Shown: positions 60,517 to 64,000 of the stretch, piece by piece
How positions within the stretch are numbered: position 1 is the first letter of the stretch
How the letters are laid out: the number at the start of each line of letters is the position of its first letter
DNA from: an uncultured Lachnospiraceae bacterium
GTDB taxonomy: Bacteria; Bacillota; Clostridia; Lachnospirales; Lachnospiraceae
NCBI GenBank assembly: GCA_900316855.1
Contig: ONEK01000007.1
Span: 62,001-126,000, forward strand
Direction of reading: 5' to 3'
Length of the DNA: 64,000 nucleotides
Program-made: the position numbers and the translations under genes
The notes under the pieces: model-generated
Told to the model about the DNA's origin: nothing
Database searches by the model: none
The model's input: the letters and a program-made list of their open reading frames with translations, nothing else

Positions 60517-61455
60517 ATGAACAATAATTTCAGCCAGATACAAGAGTTATTAAATCAGAGAGCCGAATATAATGCGCGGCTATCATTGCTCCCATATGAT
60601 GGAACCCCTGAAATCAAGGATGTTAAAAACGGAAAATACCTGTATATCCGTAAAAGGGTTGCAGGCAAACTGACGACAACCTATGTCGGCCTTTTTTCAG
60701 AAGAACTCTATAACGCACTCCTCCGTTACGCACGTGAAGCAAGGGAACTGAGGAAAAACATCAGACAGATCAATCGGGCTCTGGCCAGACTCGGATATGC
60801 GGAAGGGGAATTGTCAGAACGCGTTCTGAATAATCTGGATTTCGCCAGGGCAAACCTGAAGGCAAATATCTATGATCAGGCGGTACTTGAAGGAGTGGCA
60901 ACATCCTTCCCGCAAACCGAAGAAATCATCGAAAACGGAATTGTCTCCGGCATGACAGCATCCGATATTCAGAAGGTACTGAATCTGAAGCACGCATGGG
61001 AGTTTATTCTGGATCGTGATGTTATTCAGTCCAGATCTGATTATTATATGCTGAGCCACATCGCCCGCCTGGTTAATGAGGGCTTCTTTGACAACGGAGG
61101 AAGGATCAGGGGTATTCCCGTTACGATCGGCGGCTGCGCATATGTACCACCACTGCCCATTGAATCAGAAGTAAAGGAAAGAATTTCCGGGATCCTGGAT
61201 TCCGGAAATGACCCGATACATACGGCAGCAGCATTGTGTCTGTACTGCATGAGAACACAGATCTTTATTGACGGCAATAAGCGTGCGTCCGTCATCTTCG
61301 CAAACCACTACCTGATCGCGCATGGCGGTGGTCTCCTCGTCATTCCTGAAGAGCATGTACCCGAGTTCAAAAATCTCCTGGTTGCTTTTTATGAGACGAA
61401 CGATGTCTCAGTGGTCGAACCATTTCTGATAAACAAATGCTGGCGGAAATTCTGA
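60517..61455 (+). CDS. Fic-fold protein with Gln replacing the catalytic His
   Basis: About 312 aa from the ATG at 60517 (AGAGG 7 nt upstream). A helical N-terminal region with a KYLYIRKRVAGKLTTTYVGL beta segment (about 40-60) precedes a Fic domain (about 120-300). A flap-like strand GIPVTIGGCAYVPP lies at about 199-212 and the core motif QIFIDGNKR at 248-256. Canonical Fic is HxFx(D/E)GN(G/K)R; here the His position is Gln 248, so classical AMP transfer is doubtful. It is a lone plus-strand gene, visibly less GC-rich than its neighbours, between repeat elements, suggesting acquisition. No antitoxin partner is visible. Confidence 0.8.
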   Translation: MNNNFSQIQELLNQRAEYNARLSLLPYDGTPEIKDVKNGKYLYIRKRVAGKLTTTYVGLFSEELYNALLRYAREARELRKNIRQINRALARLGYAEGELSERVLNNLDFARANLKANIYDQAVLEGVATSFPQTEEIIENGIVSGMTASDIQKVLNLKHAWEFILDRDVIQSRSDYYMLSHIARLVNEGFFDNGGRIRGIPVTIGGCAYVPPLPIESEVKERISGILDSGNDPIHTAAALCLYCMRTQIFIDGNKRASVIFANHYLIAHGGGLLVIPEEHVPEFKNLLVAFYETNDVSVVEPFLINKCWRKF

Positions 61456-61480
61456 AGCTGGCCAGTTATGCTTAAACCAC

Positions 61481-61759
61481 GCATTGCTTCATCGCTTCGC
61501 GATTTCCGCAATGCTCCCGTCCACTCGGATTCCGCGCTCCCGCGCTTCATCCTCGTGTCCGGGCGGGTCGCAAAGTCAGCCGGCGATTTGTGCAAGCACA
61601 ATCGTCGAAGTCGATATGCTGAAACACGCATTGCTTCATCGCTTCGCGATTTCCGCAATGCTCCCGTTCACTCGGATTCCGCGCTTTCGCGCTTCATCCT
61701 CGTGTCCGGGCGGGTCTCGAGGTCACCCGGCTCCCCGAGCGGGCTCGGGAGCCGGGTGA
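61481..61759 (-). repeat. family B composite hairpin element, two tandem units (Fic-hypE gap)
   Basis: Two units with a 147-bp period begin at 61481 and 61628. Each starts with a nested hairpin: outer GCATTGC/GCAATGC, inner ATCGC/GCGAT, GAA triloop and GGAA/GAA internal loop on the minus strand. Each continues with CAC/GTG, TC/TC internal loop, GGAT/ATCC and GCGC/GCGC (61522-61557 in the first). The first unit ends in CGATT/AATCG with loop TGCAAGCA (61591-61598). In the second that hairpin is replaced by a 17-bp GC-rich hairpin (61723-61759) ending 16 bp from the hypE stop. It fills the 320-bp gap. Confidence 0.85.
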
Positions 61760-61775
61760 ACTTCTCGCCCCTGTT

Positions 61776-62783
61776 TCAGCATATCCTTGGCAGTCCTTCT
61801 CCGTAGAGGGGGCCGAGGACGCGCTGGCCGCCGATGGCGGTATTCAGGATGAGGGTACCGCTTCCCGTTTCGCTGTGCTCCACGCGGCCGATGATGGCTG
61901 CGTTTTCACCGTAGCGGCTGCTTTGCAGGATGCGGAGTGCGCGGTCCGCGTCCTTAGCTGCGACGATGGCAGTCATTTTGCCTTCATTCCCCATATAGAG
62001 GGGGTCGAGGCCGAGGATTCCGGCGAAGCTCTTCACATCGCTGCTGACAGGCAGAGCCTCCTCTTCGAGGGTGATCTGCATCCCCGCGGCTTTCGCGAAT
62101 TCATGAAGGACGGTTGCAAGTCCCCCTCTTGTGACGTCCCGCATCTCGTGGACATCCACTTCCGCGGTAAGGCTTCGCACCATATCTGTCAGAGGTGCGT
62201 TGTCGCTGAGGATCCGGTTCGTGATATCCATCCGCCGGCCCAGGATCGCGGCATGATGGTCGCCAAGGTTTCCGGAAACCAGTACCGCGTCACCCTCCCT
62301 GATTCTGTCCGGAGTGAGCAGCGGTGCGTCATCCTTAAGGAAGCCGACACCCGCTGTGTTGAGCAGGATTCCTCCGTTCTCGCCGGAATGGTTTTCCACA
62401 ACCTTGGTATCTCCGGCAACGACCGCAACGCCCGCTTCCGCTGCTGTTTCCGCGATGGAGTGAACGATGGCCTGCAGTGTATCAAGGGGCAGTCCCTCCT
62501 CAAGGATCGCGCCGAGCGTCAGGTATTTCGGAACCGCGCCGCTCATGAGCAGGTCGTTGACCGTTCCGCAGACGCAGAGTCTGCCGATATCCCCGCCCGG
62601 GTATACCGCGGGGGTGACAACGAACGAATCCGTCGTCACCGCAAGTCTCCCGCTCCCCGGCACTACCGTGGAGTCCTCCATCTGTGCCAGGTAGGGATTG
62701 CCCAGTTCCTTCGCAAACAGTTCATCAATAAGGCGCGCGGTGGACTCTCCGCCCGAACCGTGCGCCATCGTGATCTTATCCAT
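61776..62783 (-). CDS. hypE: hydrogenase maturation carbamoyl dehydratase HypE
   Basis: A 335-aa PurM-like protein from the ATG at 62783 (MDKITMAHGSGGESTARLID), with AGGAGAA 3-4 nt upstream; 67 earlier open codons overlap hypD. It has DSTVVPGSGRLAVTTDSFVV, GDTKVVE and RDVTRGGLATVLHEFA. The C-terminus ends PRIC, the conserved tail whose Cys receives the carbamoyl group from HypF and is dehydrated to thiocyanate, the source of the cyanide ligand of [NiFe] hydrogenases. Confidence 0.95.
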   Translation of the reverse strand: MDKITMAHGSGGESTARLIDELFAKELGNPYLAQMEDSTVVPGSGRLAVTTDSFVVTPAVYPGGDIGRLCVCGTVNDLLMSGAVPKYLTLGAILEEGLPLDTLQAIVHSIAETAAEAGVAVVAGDTKVVENHSGENGGILLNTAGVGFLKDDAPLLTPDRIREGDAVLVSGNLGDHHAAILGRRMDITNRILSDNAPLTDMVRSLTAEVDVHEMRDVTRGGLATVLHEFAKAAGMQITLEEEALPVSSDVKSFAGILGLDPLYMGNEGKMTAIVAAKDADRALRILQSSRYGENAAIIGRVEHSETGSGTLILNTAIGGQRVLGPLYGEGLPRIC

Positions 62784-62812
62784 ACTTCTCCTGAAATTTC
62801 GGCTGTCCCGCC

Positions 62813-63862
62813 TCACATTCCCGCCTGATAGCAGTTGAAGCAGCTGCCCTCCTGGGATACCATGCAGGCTCCCATGGGATTCTGCGGCGTGCAGGCAGTG
62901 CCGAACATCGGGCACTCCTGCGAGCGGATGCGTCCCATCAGGACGTCGGCGCAGCGGCACCCGTTTCCGGTATGATCCTCCCAAAGCCCCTGTGATCCGG
63001 CGTCAAACCTTGCAAACTCCGGCTTCAGTTCCATCCCGGAGCCCGGGATGACTCCCATGCCGCGCCACGCGGCATCGCAGGGACGGAACATGGACTCCAC
63101 CGCCTTCCGCGCGGCAGGGTTCCCGCTGCTCTTTACCACCTGTGGGTAGAAGTTGCGGACAGTGCCCTTTCCCCGCTCCCGGACGAGCCCGTAAATCGTG
63201 CACAGCAACTGCTCACCGGTAAATCCGGACACAATAAAAGGGATGTGATATTGTTCCGCGATGGGACGGTACAATTCATATCCCGACACCGCACAGACAT
63301 GCCCCGGTGCAATGAAGCCCGTGACGGGGTGCTCCTTCCCCCGGTCGTTCTCACATAGCCAGCGGATCACTTCCGGCATGGTCTTCAGGGATGTCAGCAC
63401 CTGAACATTGGAAAGCCCGCGGCGGGATGCTTCCTCCAGCATCAGCTCATAGGCCGGTGTCGTCGTCTCGAAGCCGACTGCCGCGAAAATATAATTGTGC
63501 TCCGGATCCTGTTCTGCCAGGTCAACCGTCTCCATCGGCGAATAGACCATCCGGACGCCGGCGCCCTCTGCCTTCGCCTCAGAAAGGCTTTTCACCGAGC
63601 CCCGCACCCGCAGGAGATCCCCGAAGGCCAGAATGACATTTCTCCTGTCGTCCGAGAGCTCCACGAGCCGGTCAATGTAACTCGTCACCGTCACACACAC
63701 AGGACACCCGGGTCCGGAAATCAGCGTGATTTTCGGGGAAAGCATGGAAGGAATCCCGTTCCTTACGATCGCCGCCGTATGGGTTCCGCAGACCTCCATG
63801 ATCTTGCATTCCGGGCCGTCATAATTTTTCAGGAAGCTCCTGATCGCGTCAAGCCGTTCCAT
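62813..63862 (-). CDS. hypD: hydrogenase maturation protein HypD
   Basis: A 349-aa iron-sulfur protein from the ATG at 63862 (MERLDAIRSFLKNYDGPECK), overlapping hypC by 14 bp. Signature motifs are MEVCGTHTAAIVRNG, SGPGCPVCVT (redox Cys pair), FAAVGFETTTPAYELML and GFIAPGHVCAVSG. The C-terminal region holds the 4Fe-4S Cys set ending CTPQNPMGACMVSQEGSCFN. With HypC it assembles the Fe(CN)2CO group. Its presence implies a [NiFe] hydrogenase elsewhere in the genome. Confidence 0.95.
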   Translation of the reverse strand: MERLDAIRSFLKNYDGPECKIMEVCGTHTAAIVRNGIPSMLSPKITLISGPGCPVCVTVTSYIDRLVELSDDRRNVILAFGDLLRVRGSVKSLSEAKAEGAGVRMVYSPMETVDLAEQDPEHNYIFAAVGFETTTPAYELMLEEASRRGLSNVQVLTSLKTMPEVIRWLCENDRGKEHPVTGFIAPGHVCAVSGYELYRPIAEQYHIPFIVSGFTGEQLLCTIYGLVRERGKGTVRNFYPQVVKSSGNPAARKAVESMFRPCDAAWRGMGVIPGSGMELKPEFARFDAGSQGLWEDHTGNGCRCADVLMGRIRSQECPMFGTACTPQNPMGACMVSQEGSCFNCYQAGM

Positions 63863-64000
63863 CTGCTGCCCCGGACACCGCCAGGTCCTCCTGATACAGG
63901 GGATTCTGCCCCTCGATTTCGGCGATATCGCTGAATACCTCCTCCATGGCCCTTGCATCGGATTCCGTCAGCACCTGCAGGACATAGCCCGCGTGAACCA
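63849..64000 (-). CDS. hypC: hydrogenase maturation chaperone HypC (partial, C-terminus)
   Basis: Only the last 50 codons are inside the window, ending with TGA at 63849-63851, 14 bp into hypD. The visible part VHAGYVLQVLTESDARAMEE is the typical HypC/HupF segment (usually VHVGFA followed by an acidic helix). The N-terminal catalytic Cys lies outside the window. It forms a complex with HypD during Fe(CN)2CO assembly. Confidence 0.85.
   Translation of the reverse strand, partial: VHAGYVLQVLTESDARAMEEVFSDIAEIEGQNPLYQEDLAVSGAADGTA

Overview
The window is a stretch of a Gram-positive, endospore-type Clostridia chromosome, most like a motile, high-GC member of the Lachnospiraceae. This is inferred from gene content and order: a Firmicutes fla/che operon with a CheC/FliY-like gene, spoVG, a PASTA-kinase/PP2C pair, fused SecDF, GlgC plus GlgD, a MurE with the DNPR meso-DAP signature, and HypCDE. 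Almost every gene lies on the minus strand. No rRNA, tRNA, CRISPR array or insertion sequence was seen.

Layout, in coordinate order. 1-14454: flagellar/chemotaxis operon read leftwards as fliE-fliF-fliG-fliH-fliI-fliJ-fliK-flgD-(operon protein)-flgE-motA-motB-fliM-cheY-flgC-fliY/cheC-like (cut by the window edge). flgB, flbD and fliL are missing from their usual places and flgC is displaced. 14455-20228: a plus-strand MerR regulator with a near-consensus promoter, a GGDEF-EAL protein and a large lipoprotein. 20632-23730: spoVG, the glycogen genes glgC-glgD and a 71-aa orphan. 23899-33751: division/wall cluster mraZ-rsmH-ftsL-PBP-mraY-ftsW-ftsQ-ftsZ, without murD, murF, murG or ftsA. 34484-49884: lgt, ychF and the housekeeping run murE-priA-def-fmt-zinc peptidase-rsmB-rlmN-prpC-prkC-rsgA. 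50115-56726: recJ, secDF, then divergent plus-strand CNNM/CBS transporter and Sfp-type phosphopantetheinyl transferase. 56886-60146: hisS-aspS. 60517-61455: a plus-strand Fic-fold gene. 61776-64000: hypC (partial)-hypD-hypE.

The most unusual content lies between the genes. Many intergenic gaps hold composite hairpin elements whose stems differ in sequence from copy to copy but stay perfectly self-complementary, while loops, bulges and internal loops are conserved. Family A (five copies near 4.3, 42.1, 43.6, 58.75 and 60.2 kb) has an invariant bulged hairpin followed by TATGATC and a second hairpin with loop CATCRG. Family B (near 4.4-4.7, 13.7-14.06, 35.4-35.7, 41.86-42.0 and 61.5-61.76 kb) has nested hairpins with GAA-type triloops, TC/TC (GA/GA on the other strand) internal loops and a third hairpin with loop TGCAAGCA. 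They interrupt operons (fliE/fliF, flgE/motA, hisS/aspS, rsmB/zinc peptidase). The compensatory changes, visible by eye, show that structure rather than primary sequence is maintained. This is the best candidate here for an undescribed system.

Secondary points of interest are a division transpeptidase with a C-terminal calcium-binding-type DxDxDG repeat array, a Fic-fold protein with Gln in place of the catalytic His, near-identical structured leaders before hisS and aspS, and a repeated segment upstream of the mraZ promoter. All functions are by motif recognition and context; no database search was run.
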